Of a stretch of 64,000 bases of DNA, positions 24,567 to 33,926 are shown one piece after another. The DNA is from CAYWMY01 sp046352935 (GTDB lineage: Bacteria > Pseudomonadota > Gammaproteobacteria > Steroidobacterales > Steroidobacteraceae). Under the pieces are notes generated by a model, which was not told the origin of the DNA, did no database searches, and saw only the letters and a list, made by a program, of their open reading frames with translations. The translations under genes were made by a program, and so were the position numbers. Position 1 is the stretch's first letter; the number at the start of each line of letters is the position of its first letter. The stretch spans positions 62,001 to 126,000 of the forward strand of contig JAXMGR010000005.1 of the NCBI GenBank assembly GCA_046352935.1, given 5' to 3'.

Positions 24567-24686
24567 CGGTCAATCGGGGGTAAACGGGGAGGAAACGCTG
24601 TCGACACGCAGCGGCCGACCCTCGCCGCCGGCCATACCGGGTACGGCAACCGCGGATTCAGGTCGGGCCCCGAGCCCTCTCGTGGC

Positions 24687-25664
24687 TCAGGGCGCCGGTG
24701 CCCGCGGAGCCCCCGAAGACGGGGGCATGGGACTCGCAGAGCCCGAGGCTGCGAGCCGAACGGGGTCGGCCCGCCCCATCGGAGGAGTTACCGAAGCAGC
24801 GGCGTCGCCTTCGCGCTGTTCCATGACGACGATCAGGACCCGACGGTTGCGGTTGCGACCCTCGGCAGTCGTGTTCGGGGCGATCGGGCGGTGCTCGCCG
24901 AAGCCGATCACCTCCATTCTCTCGGGCGCAAGGCCCGCGGCCGCCAGGAGGTGCACAACGTTCGCCGCACGCGCCGACGACAGCTCCCAGTTGGAGGGAA
25001 AGATGGCCGTGCGAATCGGCCGGTTGTCCGTGTGGCCTTCGACCCTGACCGGGTTCGAAAACGGCTTGAGGATCCCGGCCAGCTTCTGGAGCACCGGCTC
25101 AGCGGCGTTCGATACCTGGGCAACCCCACTGTCGAACAGTATGTCCGTACGGATCTCGACCTCGAGCCACAATGGCGTCTGACGAACCCGGACATCGCCC
25201 TCGTCGATCAGGTCCTGCATGGCCGCGCGCACTTCGCCCGCCATGCGGGTCAGGGCCGAACCGGGTCCGTTCCCGCCGTGCTCGCTTCCGGTACCTGCTC
25301 CGTTCGCCGGACCGCCGGTCTCGACCCCCAGCATCTGCAGCGTCGCTGCGGACGACCGATCATGGGGCCCATCACCCCGGTTCTTGAGCCGGATCAGCGT
25401 CGTCGGGGCGACCCCGTCGAGCTTCTGGTCGCCGCCCTGGCCCTGGGGCTTGTTGGCACCGATGTTGACCGGCGCGATGGTCGACGGTGCGCCCCGGAAG
25501 GCGGCGACCAGGGAGTCCGAGAGGATGCGGAACTTGCCCTCGTTGACCGAGGACATGGAGTACATGACGACGAAGAATGCGAGCAGCAGGGTGATCAGGT
25601 CACCGTAGGGGATCGCCCAGGCCTCCGCGTTGACATGTTCCTCGTGCTTCTTCTTGCGGGCCAT
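24687..25664 (-). CDS. motD: Flagellar stator protein MotD (MotB family)
   Basis: It pairs with MotC to form an ion-conducting stator that anchors to the cell wall and drives the flagellar rotor. The 325 residues show a short basic cytosolic start, one membrane helix at about 20-40 whose Asp22 (PYGDLITLLLAF) is the likely ion-carrying residue, and a periplasmic OmpA-like peptidoglycan-binding domain with GHTDNRPI and SNWELSSARA. The last 40 residues are Pro/Ala-rich. Neighbours and length favour MotD over MotB. It follows motC by 13 bases and is the last gene of the flagellar locus before the tRNA group. Confidence 0.9.
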   Translation of the reverse strand: MARKKKHEEHVNAEAWAIPYGDLITLLLAFFVVMYSMSSVNEGKFRILSDSLVAAFRGAPSTIAPVNIGANKPQGQGGDQKLDGVAPTTLIRLKNRGDGPHDRSSAATLQMLGVETGGPANGAGTGSEHGGNGPGSALTRMAGEVRAAMQDLIDEGDVRVRQTPLWLEVEIRTDILFDSGVAQVSNAAEPVLQKLAGILKPFSNPVRVEGHTDNRPIRTAIFPSNWELSSARAANVVHLLAAAGLAPERMEVIGFGEHRPIAPNTTAEGRNRNRRVLIVVMEQREGDAAASVTPPMGRADPVRLAASGSASPMPPSSGAPRAPAP

Positions 25665-25677
25665 GGATCAGGGCCCT

Positions 25678-26421
25678 TCAGTGGTGCACGAAGCCCTGCA
25701 GCTTCGACTCGATGTTGCGCGGATTCTCGCCCTGGGCGATCGAAATGATGCCCTCGATGCACATCTGCCTGAGGTGCGTCTGCGCGTGGATTAGCTGCTT
25801 CAGCTTGTTCGACATCGGCAGGAACAGCAGATTGGCGAAGCCGATGCCGTAGACCGTAGCGGTGAACGCGGCGGAGATGCCGTGACCCAGCTTGCTGGGA
25901 TCGGAGAGGTTCTGCATGACGGCCATCAGGCCGAGCACGGCGCCGATGATGCCGAGCGTCGGCGCGTAGATCCCCATGCCCTCGAAGACCTTCGCCGCCG
26001 CATTGTCGGCGTGCTCGCGCGTCTCGAGCTCCACTTCGAGCAGCTGGCGGATCGCCTCCGGCTCACCACCGTCCACCAGGGCCTGCAGGCCCTTTTTCAT
26101 GAAATCGTCCTTTTCCTGCTCGACCGCCGACTCGAGTCCGAGCAGCCCCTGCTTGCGGGCGACGTTACCCCATTCGACGATCTTGGCGATCATTTCGCCC
26201 GCATTCGCGACGGGCGGCTTGAAGATCCATCCGGCGATCCCCATCGCGCGCTTGAACGTGCCGATCGGCGTCTGCACGAAGATCGCGGCCACGGTACCCA
26301 GCACCACGATGACGAATGCCGCGGCACCCAGCAGACCCTTGACACCGGCGCCCTTCAGGATGCTGCCACCGACGAGAGCGACGAGCGCGAGGACGAAGCC
26401 GCTGAGGGTCAGGATGTCCAT
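25678..26421 (-). CDS. motC: Flagellar stator protein MotC (MotA family)
   Basis: This inner-membrane stator subunit contacts FliG and forms the ion channel with MotD. The 247 residues have four hydrophobic segments: two at the N-terminus (about 5-23 and 30-50) and two at about 145-200, with a charged cytoplasmic loop between them. GIYAPTLGIIGAVLGLM and VYGIGFANLLFLP are typical of the MotA/ExbB fold. Separation from fliA by only 13 bases implies cotranscription. Confidence 0.92.
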   Translation of the reverse strand: MDILTLSGFVLALVALVGGSILKGAGVKGLLGAAAFVIVVLGTVAAIFVQTPIGTFKRAMGIAGWIFKPPVANAGEMIAKIVEWGNVARKQGLLGLESAVEQEKDDFMKKGLQALVDGGEPEAIRQLLEVELETREHADNAAAKVFEGMGIYAPTLGIIGAVLGLMAVMQNLSDPSKLGHGISAAFTATVYGIGFANLLFLPMSNKLKQLIHAQTHLRQMCIEGIISIAQGENPRNIESKLQGFVHH

Positions 26422-26434
26422 GGATCAGTCCCCG

Positions 26435-27196
26435 TCAGCGGCCGGCCATCCATTGCTGGATGCGCGCCCGGAGGCGCACCAGCGCCTGACCGTGGATCTG
26501 GCAGATGCGCGATTCGCTGACGTCCAGAATGGCGCCGATCTCCCGCAGATTCAGCTCGTCATCGTAGTAGAGCGACAACACGAGCTTCTCGCGCTCGGGG
26601 AGCGCATCGATGGCTGCAGCCAGCGCCTTGCGGAAATCATCCTCCTCCAGCTGTTCGGCGGGACCCGGACCCTCGTCAGCGGTGAACGCCGCCGGGTTCC
26701 CGTCCTCCTCGCCCGTCCCCATCTGATCGAAGCTGAACAGGCGACAGGACACCGCGTCCTGCATGATGCGGTAGTACTCGTCGAGCGGGATCTGGAGCGC
26801 ACGGGCGATATCCGCGGGCTTCGCCTCCTCACCGGTGGCGTTCTCGATCCGGCGGATCACGTCCGCCACCTCGCGCACGCTGCGGTGCACCGAACGCGGC
26901 GTCCAGTCCGCCTTGCGGACCTCGTCGAGCATCGCGCCCCTGATGCGGATGCCCGCGTAGGTCTCGAAGTTGGCGCCCTTGCTCGGCGTGTAGTGGCGGG
27001 CCGCATCCAGCAGACCCAGCATGCCGGCCTGGATGAGGTCGTCTACCTCGACCGACGGCGGCATGCGGCTGACCAGGTGATATGCGATCCGTTTGACGAG
27101 GTCGGCGTGCCGCAGGACGAGTTCGTCCTGGGACAATCCGCCCGGCCCCGTCGCCGGACTCCCTCCGGCTTCGGCGTACTTTCTCGTTGCACTCAT
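26435..27196 (-). CDS. fliA: Flagellar sigma factor FliA (sigma28)
   Basis: FliA directs RNA polymerase to late flagellar promoters such as the one in front of fliC here (53997-54023). The 253 residues contain region 2 (HADLVKRIAYHL, VDDLIQAGMLGLLDAA, GIRIRGAMLDEVRK), region 3 and region 4 (LPEREKLVLSLYYDDELNLREIGAILDVSESRICQIHGQA). The ATG overlaps the stop of fleN by four bases (ATGA), which fixes the start and implies coupled translation; 30 upstream in-frame codons were dropped. Its anti-sigma FlgM is not in the window. In pseudomonads cheY would follow, but here motC does. Confidence 0.96.
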   Translation of the reverse strand: MSATRKYAEAGGSPATGPGGLSQDELVLRHADLVKRIAYHLVSRMPPSVEVDDLIQAGMLGLLDAARHYTPSKGANFETYAGIRIRGAMLDEVRKADWTPRSVHRSVREVADVIRRIENATGEEAKPADIARALQIPLDEYYRIMQDAVSCRLFSFDQMGTGEEDGNPAAFTADEGPGPAEQLEEDDFRKALAAAIDALPEREKLVLSLYYDDELNLREIGAILDVSESRICQIHGQALVRLRARIQQWMAGR

Positions 27197-28056
27197 TGCA
27201 AGACGCTCGCGGTGCGCGGTCGGGCCAGGACCAGGCGCTCCACGAAGAACTCCAGGTGGCCTCGTGCCCCTCTTGGCACGGACCACGTATCGGCCGCAGC
27301 GGCGAGTTTCTTGAATGCCAGGGCGGACGGGCTGCCGGGATACGCTGCAACGACCGGCCGCTGCTGGCGCACTGATCGCCGCAGGAACTCGTCGTCAGGT
27401 ACGTAACCTGCAAATTCAACGATGACATCGAGGAAGCGGTCGCAGACCCCGACCAGACGGTGATGCAGGTCACGTGCAGACGTGAGTGAGGCGCACCGAT
27501 TGGCGACCATTCGGAACCTGGACACCCCATGGTCGCGCGACAGCACCTTGATCAATGCATACGCGTCCGTCAGGGATGCCGGCTCGTCGCAGACCACGAC
27601 GAGCAGCTCCTGGGCCGCCTGCCCGAACATGAGCACTGACGGCGACAGGCCCGCGGCAGTATCGATGAGCAGCACATCCAGGTCGCGTCTGAGCCCGCTG
27701 AAGGCCTGGATGATCCCTGCATGCTCCTGCGCGGACAACGATGCCATGCCGGCGATGCCCGATGCCGCCGGGACCAGTGAAGTGCCACCCGGCCCCCCCA
27801 GAACGATATCGTCCAGCTCGCAGCGCCCCGCCAGCACATCCGCCAGCGTGCGCTCGGGCCGCAGACCGAGCATCACGTCGAGGTTGGCCAATCCCAGGTC
27901 CGCATCGAGCATCATGACGGCCCGGCCACGCGTCGAGAGCGCAACAGCAAGGTTTGCGCAGACACAACTCTTGCCGACCCCGCCCTTGCCCCCGGTGACC
28001 GCGATCACCTTGACGCGGCGGCCGCTGCCGGCGTGACCGTCCGGAGCATCAGACAT
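27193..28056 (-). CDS. fleN: Flagellar number regulator FleN (FlhG), MinD-like ATPase
   Basis: FleN/FlhG restricts polar flagellar number by antagonising FleQ and acting with FlhF. The 287 residues form a MinD/ParA-type ATPase. The deviant Walker A GGKGGVGKS is at 22-30, then DADLGLANLDVMLG near residue 50, and a switch II segment LIDTAAGLS. The start at 28056 lies inside flhF (8-base overlap), with GGAGGG upstream. It overlaps fliA by four bases, making flhF-fleN-fliA a coupled string. Confidence 0.95.
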   Translation of the reverse strand: MSDAPDGHAGSGRRVKVIAVTGGKGGVGKSCVCANLAVALSTRGRAVMMLDADLGLANLDVMLGLRPERTLADVLAGRCELDDIVLGGPGGTSLVPAASGIAGMASLSAQEHAGIIQAFSGLRRDLDVLLIDTAAGLSPSVLMFGQAAQELLVVVCDEPASLTDAYALIKVLSRDHGVSRFRMVANRCASLTSARDLHHRLVGVCDRFLDVIVEFAGYVPDDEFLRRSVRQQRPVVAAYPGSPSALAFKKLAAAADTWSVPRGARGHLEFFVERLVLARPRTASVLQ

Positions 28057-29605
28057 GGGTCGCCGCCCTCCCGAATGCCTCCGCGAGCCGCTGTTCGTCG
28101 GCTTGATGCCGTGTTTCCCGCTGCAGCCTGACGGCACGCTTGAGCAGCCAGATGCGGCGAGGCGCTGCATCGTGCAGGTCCTCCGGCACCCGCGGGCCGT
28201 CGCAGAGGTGGGCGATGGGCAGGCCCGCGCGCATCACCGCCGAGAGCACGGGCCCGAGGGATGCCGCCTCGTCGATCTTGGTGATGATGGCGGAAACAGC
28301 ACGCAACCCCCGCTCCCTGCAGGCCAGCTCCGCCAGCATGACCGCATCGCCGCTGGCGGGAAGCACTGCGTGAATCCCGGCAATTGCGCGCAGCCGCGTC
28401 CACAGGGCCGATTCCTCGTGGAGCTGCAGGTCGCGACGGGTGACACCGGCGGTGTCGACGAGTACCAGATGCCGGTTGCGGAATCCTTCGACAGCGGCAT
28501 CCAGTTCCCGCGCCGAAGAGGCAACAACGAGTGGCACGGCCAGGACGCGCGCCAGCGCCGCGAGCTGCTCCCGGGCACCGAGGCGGTGATTGTCCGCGCA
28601 CACGAGACCGACCGCATCGCGCCCGTGCCGCAGCGCTGCATGCGCGGCGAGCTTCGCGATCGTGGTCGTCTTGCCAGCCCCCGTGGGACCGATGAGCGCA
28701 TGCACGCCCCCGCCCGCGAACGGGTCCCTTGCCACCACCGTGATGTGGCGCATGAGCAGCGCGAGTGAGATCCGTGAGGCGTCCGCCTCGTTGGTGACTG
28801 CGGGCATCGAGGTCACGATCATCCGGGCCAGATCGGGAGCGATGTCCAGAGCCGAGAGGTCGCGCAATACGCGCGCGCGCATGGGCTCGCGACGCACCAG
28901 ATCGTCCCAGGCCAGCCGCGCCAGCTGCGTTTCGAGCAGTTCCCGCATGGCGGCCAGTTCCTGGCGCATCGCCACGATGGATGGATCCTGCGACCAGACG
29001 ACCTGTGGCCGCCCCGGTTCGACATCCGGCGCCGGCGGCACCCGCGGCTCGGGAGGGTCAGCAGGCGCCACGATGCCTGGCTTCGACGGACTCGGCGAAC
29101 CCGGTGTCCCCGGGGCGGCGACGACCTCATCGGCAACCCTCGGCTCGGGATCACGCGCACGATCCACAGACTCTGTGATGGCTTCACGGAGTGCGGCCGG
29201 GATCCTGGCCGGAGGCACGGCTGACGACACCGGCGTACCCGGATTCGCCGCACGCGGCCCGGCACGCCGGCCGCGCACAGCATCCTGGACCAGCCGCCCG
29301 AGAAGTTCACCGAAGCCGGCCGGCTCCCGCGGCTCCGCGGCGCGCGGTTCCTCGCCACCGGGCAGCGCCGGAGCCGTGGTCGCGGTGTCCTCGGCACCGC
29401 GATCCGGGTCGCGCGACGAAGCGCCGGACGCACGCCGTGCGGCGACCCCGCTCATCAGCGCCTCGTCGTAGTCGGTCGCGGCGATGATCTCGATGCCTTC
29501 CGGCACGCGCGCGCTCGAGACGATCACGGCGTCCGGGCCCTGCTCGTCCCGGACCCGTGCGAGACCCTCGCGCATGCTGGCCGCCACATAACGCCTGATA
29601 TTCAT
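28049..29605 (-). CDS. flhF: Flagellar placement GTPase FlhF
   Basis: FlhF is a signal-recognition-particle-type GTPase that marks the pole for flagellar assembly. The 518 residues fall into a basic N-terminal B domain (to about 60), a long Pro/Ala/Glu-rich linker (about 60-210), a helical N domain, and the G domain: GPTGAGKT at 306-313, CADNHRLGAREQL near 337, DTAG at 384-387 and TKID at 442-445. The linker makes it longer than the roughly 430-residue Pseudomonas protein. It follows flhA after 27 bases and overlaps fleN. Confidence 0.95.
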   Translation of the reverse strand: MNIRRYVAASMREGLARVRDEQGPDAVIVSSARVPEGIEIIAATDYDEALMSGVAARRASGASSRDPDRGAEDTATTAPALPGGEEPRAAEPREPAGFGELLGRLVQDAVRGRRAGPRAANPGTPVSSAVPPARIPAALREAITESVDRARDPEPRVADEVVAAPGTPGSPSPSKPGIVAPADPPEPRVPPAPDVEPGRPQVVWSQDPSIVAMRQELAAMRELLETQLARLAWDDLVRREPMRARVLRDLSALDIAPDLARMIVTSMPAVTNEADASRISLALLMRHITVVARDPFAGGGVHALIGPTGAGKTTTIAKLAAHAALRHGRDAVGLVCADNHRLGAREQLAALARVLAVPLVVASSARELDAAVEGFRNRHLVLVDTAGVTRRDLQLHEESALWTRLRAIAGIHAVLPASGDAVMLAELACRERGLRAVSAIITKIDEAASLGPVLSAVMRAGLPIAHLCDGPRVPEDLHDAAPRRIWLLKRAVRLQRETRHQADEQRLAEAFGRAATHV

Positions 29606-29632
29606 GCCTCACTCTCCATGGGTCCCGAGCCT

Positions 29633-31732
29633 TCAGCGCCCGACGGCGGCGACCACGCGGACGCGCCGGTTCTCCGGAATCTCGTTGTAGGCGAGCACCG
29701 ACAGTCCCGGCGCCGCGTGCTTCATCAACCGCGCCAGCCAGGGGCGCAGCTTCGGGGCGACGAGCAGCACCGCAGGTTCGCCATTCATCTCCTGCCGGCG
29801 CGCGCTGTCCGCGATCGCCTGATGCATCCGATCGGCGAGACCGGGCTCGATGCCCGGCCCGCCGTCGGCGCCCTGCATCGCGTCCCCGAGTACCTGTTCC
29901 AGCTGCGGCTCCAGCGTGATGACCGGCAGGTCGCTGCGAAGACCCGAGATCGCCTGGACCAGAGCCCGCGACAGAGCGACGCGCACGGCGGCCGTGAGTA
30001 CCAGCGGGTCCTGCGTCCGCGGCGCGTGCTCGGCCAGCGTCTCGCAGATGGTGCGGAGGTTCCGGATCGGAACACGCTCACCGAGCAGGTTCTGCAGAAC
30101 CTTGACGACGATGCTCATCGGCAGTGCCTTCGGGACCAGGTCCTCGACCAGCTTCGGCGCCGTTCGCTGGAGCCGGTTCAGCATCTGCTGCACTTCCTCG
30201 TGCCCGAGCAGTTCATGGGCATGCTGCTGCAACAGATGCGAGAGATGTGTGGCGATCACGGTCCCGGAATCGACAACCGTGTACCCCTGCGTCTGAGCCT
30301 GCTCGCGCCGGTTCTTGTCGATCCAGACCGCGTCGAGGCCGAATGCGGGATCCTTCGTCTCGAGGCCGGCGATCGGTCCGGCGACCTGACCCGGATTGAT
30401 CGCGAGATCGCGCTCCGGAAAGACCTCTGCCTCGCCGACGGGCACGCCGAGGATCGTCAGTCGATAGGTATTGGGTGGCAGATCCAGGTTGTCGCGTATG
30501 TGCACTGCCGGCACGAGAAAACCCAGCTCCTCGGAAAGCTTCTTGCGCACACCCTTGATACGCCCCATCAGTTCGCCGCCCTGGTTCCGGTCGACGAGCG
30601 GAATCAACCGGTATCCGACCTCGAGACCCACGGGATCGACCTGTTCGACGTCGTCCCACGACAGCTCCCGGTTCTCGCCACCCGCCGCCGGCGCCGCGGG
30701 TGCGCCGGGAGGCGCCGCCGGATCCGTGATGGCTCGCAGCGTCTGCTCACGACGCCGCTTCGTCAGCCACCAGGCTCCACCGGCGCACAGGCCGGCCATC
30801 AGCAGGAACGCGATGTTGGGCATGCCGGGGATCGCACCCATGGCCGCCAGCAGTCCCGAGGCGACGCCGAGCGCCTTGGGTTGCGCCAGCATCTGACTCG
30901 CAACCTGCTGGCTCATGTCGGTCGCGCGGGACACACGGGTCACCAGGATGGCCGTCGCAATCGACAGCAGCAGCGCGGGAATCTGCGCCACCAGACCATC
31001 ACCGATCGTGAGGAGCGCATACACGCGGCCGGCTTCGGCGAAGGACAGGTCGTGCTCCAGGGTGCCGATGATCAACCCGCCGAACACGTTGATGAACACG
31101 ACGAGGATTCCCGCGACCGCGTCACCGCGGACGAACTTGCTCGCACCGTCCATGGCGCCGTAGAAGTCGGCCTCCTCCCGCACTTCCTGCCGCCGGGTCT
31201 GTGCCTCGGCCTGCGTGATGAGGCCTGCGTTCACATCCGCGTCGATCGCCATCTGCTTGCCGGGCATCGCGTCCAGCGTGAACCGCGCACTGACTTCGGA
31301 TACGCGGCCGGCGCCCTTCGTGACGACGACGAAATTGATGATCACGAGGATGATGAACACGATGATGCCGACAGCGTAGTTGCCGCCGATGACGAACTGC
31401 CCGAACGACTCGATCACCTGGCCCGCCGCGCCGGGACCTGTGTGACCATGCAGCAGCACGACGCGCGTCGATGCCACGTTCAGCGCGAGCCGCAGCAGGG
31501 TCGCCGCGAGGAGCACGGTGGGGAACACCGCGAGCTCCAGCGGACGGCGCACGTAGATCACGGCCAGGATGACCACCAGCGACAGGGAGATGTTGAACGT
31601 GAACAGCACGTCCAGGACCAGCGCCGGCAGGGGCAGCACCAGCGTGCCCAGCATGACGAGCAGCAGCACCGGCACGGCGAGGCCGTTGCGACCGAAGTCG
31701 ATCAGGGTTGCACCGAGAGTGCCGGTGTTCAT
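29633..31732 (-). CDS. flhA: Flagellar export gate protein FlhA
   Basis: FlhA forms a nine-subunit ring in the inner membrane and docks export substrates and chaperones. The 699 residues have about eight hydrophobic segments in the first 330. Family blocks include RLALNVASTRVVLLHGH, RVSEVSARFTLDAMPGKQMAID with DADVNAG, and AVAGILVVFINVFGGL, followed by the large cytosolic domain. The ATG overlaps the flhB stop by four bases (ATGA). It completes the export-gate set FliPQR-FlhBA. Confidence 0.97.
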   Translation of the reverse strand: MNTGTLGATLIDFGRNGLAVPVLLLVMLGTLVLPLPALVLDVLFTFNISLSLVVILAVIYVRRPLELAVFPTVLLAATLLRLALNVASTRVVLLHGHTGPGAAGQVIESFGQFVIGGNYAVGIIVFIILVIINFVVVTKGAGRVSEVSARFTLDAMPGKQMAIDADVNAGLITQAEAQTRRQEVREEADFYGAMDGASKFVRGDAVAGILVVFINVFGGLIIGTLEHDLSFAEAGRVYALLTIGDGLVAQIPALLLSIATAILVTRVSRATDMSQQVASQMLAQPKALGVASGLLAAMGAIPGMPNIAFLLMAGLCAGGAWWLTKRRREQTLRAITDPAAPPGAPAAPAAGGENRELSWDDVEQVDPVGLEVGYRLIPLVDRNQGGELMGRIKGVRKKLSEELGFLVPAVHIRDNLDLPPNTYRLTILGVPVGEAEVFPERDLAINPGQVAGPIAGLETKDPAFGLDAVWIDKNRREQAQTQGYTVVDSGTVIATHLSHLLQQHAHELLGHEEVQQMLNRLQRTAPKLVEDLVPKALPMSIVVKVLQNLLGERVPIRNLRTICETLAEHAPRTQDPLVLTAAVRVALSRALVQAISGLRSDLPVITLEPQLEQVLGDAMQGADGGPGIEPGLADRMHQAIADSARRQEMNGEPAVLLVAPKLRPWLARLMKHAAPGLSVLAYNEIPENRRVRVVAAVGR

Positions 31733-32856
31733 CGTGCGAGGAACTCAGCGCCGACCTGCGGCTCGGGGCGACGCACCTTCCAGGTCTGGCCGCCCACCGC
31801 ACGCAGCTGATAGACGTAGGTCAGCACCTGCGCGACAGCGACGTACAGTCCCTGAGGAATCTCGTGTCCGAGACGCGTGCTGGCGTGCAGCGCACGGGCC
31901 AGCGGCGGTGCCGTGAAGACCGCCACGCCGTGCTGCTCGGCGACACGACGCATCTCCAGCGCGAACAGGTCGCGTCCCTTGGCCACGACGCGCGGCGCAC
32001 GCATGCGCTCCGGCTGGTAGCGCAGCGCGACCGCGTAGTGCGTCGGGTTCATGACCACGACGTCGGCCTTCGGAACTTCGAGGATCATGCGGCGGCGCGC
32101 ACGCTCCTGCTGCAGTCCGCGCAGGCGTGACTTCACCTCCGGTCGACCGTCGGTCTCCTTCATCTCCTCCTTCATCTCGTGCTTCGTCATGCGCAGCTCG
32201 CGCCGGTGACTCCACATCTGGAACGGCACGTCCACGACGGCGATCAGTCCGAGTGCGGCGGCGAGCCAGAGGCTCGCGACCGCGAGCAGGCCGGCGCCCC
32301 TGCTGATGGCCGGAGCCGGGCTCATCGAACCGAGCGCGACAAACCGGTCCATCATCGACCAGACGATCAGCGCGGCTGCGACGCCCACGACAAGAAACTT
32401 GCCGAGCGCCTTTCCGAGCTCGACCAGGCCCTGCAGGCTGAAGATGCGGCGGAATCCCGCGAGAGGATCCAGGCGGGTCAGGTCGGGGACAAGCGCGGCT
32501 CCGCTGAACACGAGCCCGCCGATCATGGCCGGCGCGGCAACTGCGGCCACCAGCACGACGATCAGCACGGGGGCGAGTGCGAGCAGGCCGCCGGCCGTGG
32601 CCGCGGCCAGCGCATCCACCATGGATACGGGATCCAGCAGCACGTCGCGCTGAACCCTGAGGCCGCCGCGCATGACCGTCGCGAGACCGTCGCTGACGGC
32701 GCCACCGGTGAGCCAGAGCGAGGCGGCGCCCGCGAAGAGCACGGCCGTACCGGTCAGTTCACGGGAACGCGGGACCTGGCCGCGCTCGCGCGCATCCTGC
32801 AGGCGCTTGGCACTGGGTTGTTCCGTACGTTCGTCGCGGTCCGGCTGATCAGCCAT
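31729..32856 (-). CDS. flhB: Flagellar export switch protein FlhB
   Basis: FlhB cleaves itself and switches export from rod/hook to filament proteins. The 375 residues have a charged start (KRLQDARERGQVPRSREL), four membrane segments between about 35 and 210, and a cytosolic C-terminal domain with the autocleavage motif NPTH at 270-273 (cut expected between Asn270 and Pro271), followed by YAVALRY. It starts four bases after the fliR stop and overlaps flhA. FliK, its partner in hook-length sensing, is upstream. Confidence 0.97.
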   Translation of the reverse strand: MADQPDRDERTEQPSAKRLQDARERGQVPRSRELTGTAVLFAGAASLWLTGGAVSDGLATVMRGGLRVQRDVLLDPVSMVDALAAATAGGLLALAPVLIVVLVAAVAAPAMIGGLVFSGAALVPDLTRLDPLAGFRRIFSLQGLVELGKALGKFLVVGVAAALIVWSMMDRFVALGSMSPAPAISRGAGLLAVASLWLAAALGLIAVVDVPFQMWSHRRELRMTKHEMKEEMKETDGRPEVKSRLRGLQQERARRRMILEVPKADVVVMNPTHYAVALRYQPERMRAPRVVAKGRDLFALEMRRVAEQHGVAVFTAPPLARALHASTRLGHEIPQGLYVAVAQVLTYVYQLRAVGGQTWKVRRPEPQVGAEFLAR

Positions 32857-32860
32857 GGCG

Positions 32861-33634
32861 TCACCTGGCTCCCACGGCGTGCGCCGCGTTCTCGAAGCCG
32901 TCTTCGACGAGACGCACGAACGAGTCCTCGAGGACCGGCAGGGACAGCAGCAGGATCAGGAAGCCGAACAGCATCGCCGCGGGGAACCCGACGGCGAACA
33001 GGTTGAGCTGCGGGGCGGCGCGACTGACGACACCCATCGCGAGGTTGACGACGATCAGCGCGATGACCGCCGGCAACGCGATCAGCAGGCCGGCCTCGAA
33101 GATGCGCCCCCCCCAGAGCACGAGGTCGCGCAGACCATCGGCTGGCAGCGGCGCGCCGACCGGCGTCCAGCGGAAGCTGTCGACCAGCGTAGTGAGCAGA
33201 AGCACGTGGCCGTCCAGCGCGAGAAAGATCAGCAGTCCCAGGATCAGCAGGAACTGCGACAGCACCGGCGTGGACGCACCGCGCTCTGGATCGATCAGCG
33301 TGGCGAACCCCAATCCCATGGTCATCGAGATCGTCTGGCCCGCGAGCACCAGGGCATCGAAGACCATCTGCACGCAGAAACCCAGTGCGATACCGATGGC
33401 GAGCTGCGTCACCGCCGCGAGGAGTCCGGCTGCCGACCAGAGCTCCAGGTCGACCGGCGCGGGCGCGAGCGGTGCGATGAGCCCCGTCAGCGTGACGGCG
33501 AGCACGACCTTGATACGCGTCGCGACGACGTTGGCGCCGAAGACCGGGGCGACCAGCATCAGACCCGTCACGCGCAGGAACACCCAGGCGAGCGCTGTGA
33601 CCGAGGCTGCGATTCCGGCGGCATCGAAGTGCAC
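32861..33634 (-). CDS. fliR: Flagellar export gate protein FliR
   Basis: FliR is a core subunit of the FliP5Q4R1 export channel. The 257-residue protein is hydrophobic almost throughout, with about six potential membrane segments and family features such as FLRVTGLMLVAPVFG near residue 20 and MTMGLGFATLIDPERG near 105. The start is GTG with GGGAG upstream. It lies 13 bases after fliQ and four bases before flhB. Confidence 0.95.
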   Translation of the reverse strand: MHFDAAGIAASVTALAWVFLRVTGLMLVAPVFGANVVATRIKVVLAVTLTGLIAPLAPAPVDLELWSAAGLLAAVTQLAIGIALGFCVQMVFDALVLAGQTISMTMGLGFATLIDPERGASTPVLSQFLLILGLLIFLALDGHVLLLTTLVDSFRWTPVGAPLPADGLRDLVLWGGRIFEAGLLIALPAVIALIVVNLAMGVVSRAAPQLNLFAVGFPAAMLFGFLILLLSLPVLEDSFVRLVEDGFENAAHAVGAR

Positions 33635-33647
33635 CTCTGCGCGCTCC

Positions 33648-33917
33648 CTACCCGATCAGCGTCGGGATCGAACCGAAGAGCTGGCGCGTATAGTCGAGGA
33701 TGACACGCAGCATCCAGTGCCCCGTCAGGAACAGGGCCATGACCATCACCAGCAGCTTCGGCACGAACGACAGTGTCGCCTCGTTGATCTGCGTGGCCGC
33801 CTGCACCATGCCGATCACTACACCGGTGACGAGCGCCGCGACGAGCAGCGGAGCCGCGAGCATCGCCGTGACGATCAGTGCCTGTTCCCCGAGGGTCATG
33901 ACGGTCTCGGGAGTCAT
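33648..33917 (-). CDS. fliQ: Flagellar export gate protein FliQ
   Basis: FliQ is a small channel subunit. The 89 residues form two hydrophobic hairpin helices, with MTLGEQALIVTAMLAAPLL at the start and QAATQINEATLSFVPK between them, a hallmark of FliQ and its secretion-system relatives. Nine bases separate it from fliP and 13 from fliR. Confidence 0.96.
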   Translation of the reverse strand: MTPETVMTLGEQALIVTAMLAAPLLVAALVTGVVIGMVQAATQINEATLSFVPKLLVMVMALFLTGHWMLRVILDYTRQLFGSIPTLIG

Positions 33918-33926
33918 GTGCGGCCC

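Noticed and set aside
29618..31810. Plus-strand open frame opposite flhA with dense Gln/His/Glu runs
   Set aside because: Low-complexity composition follows from the membrane-protein codons of flhA read backwards. No motif supports a protein.
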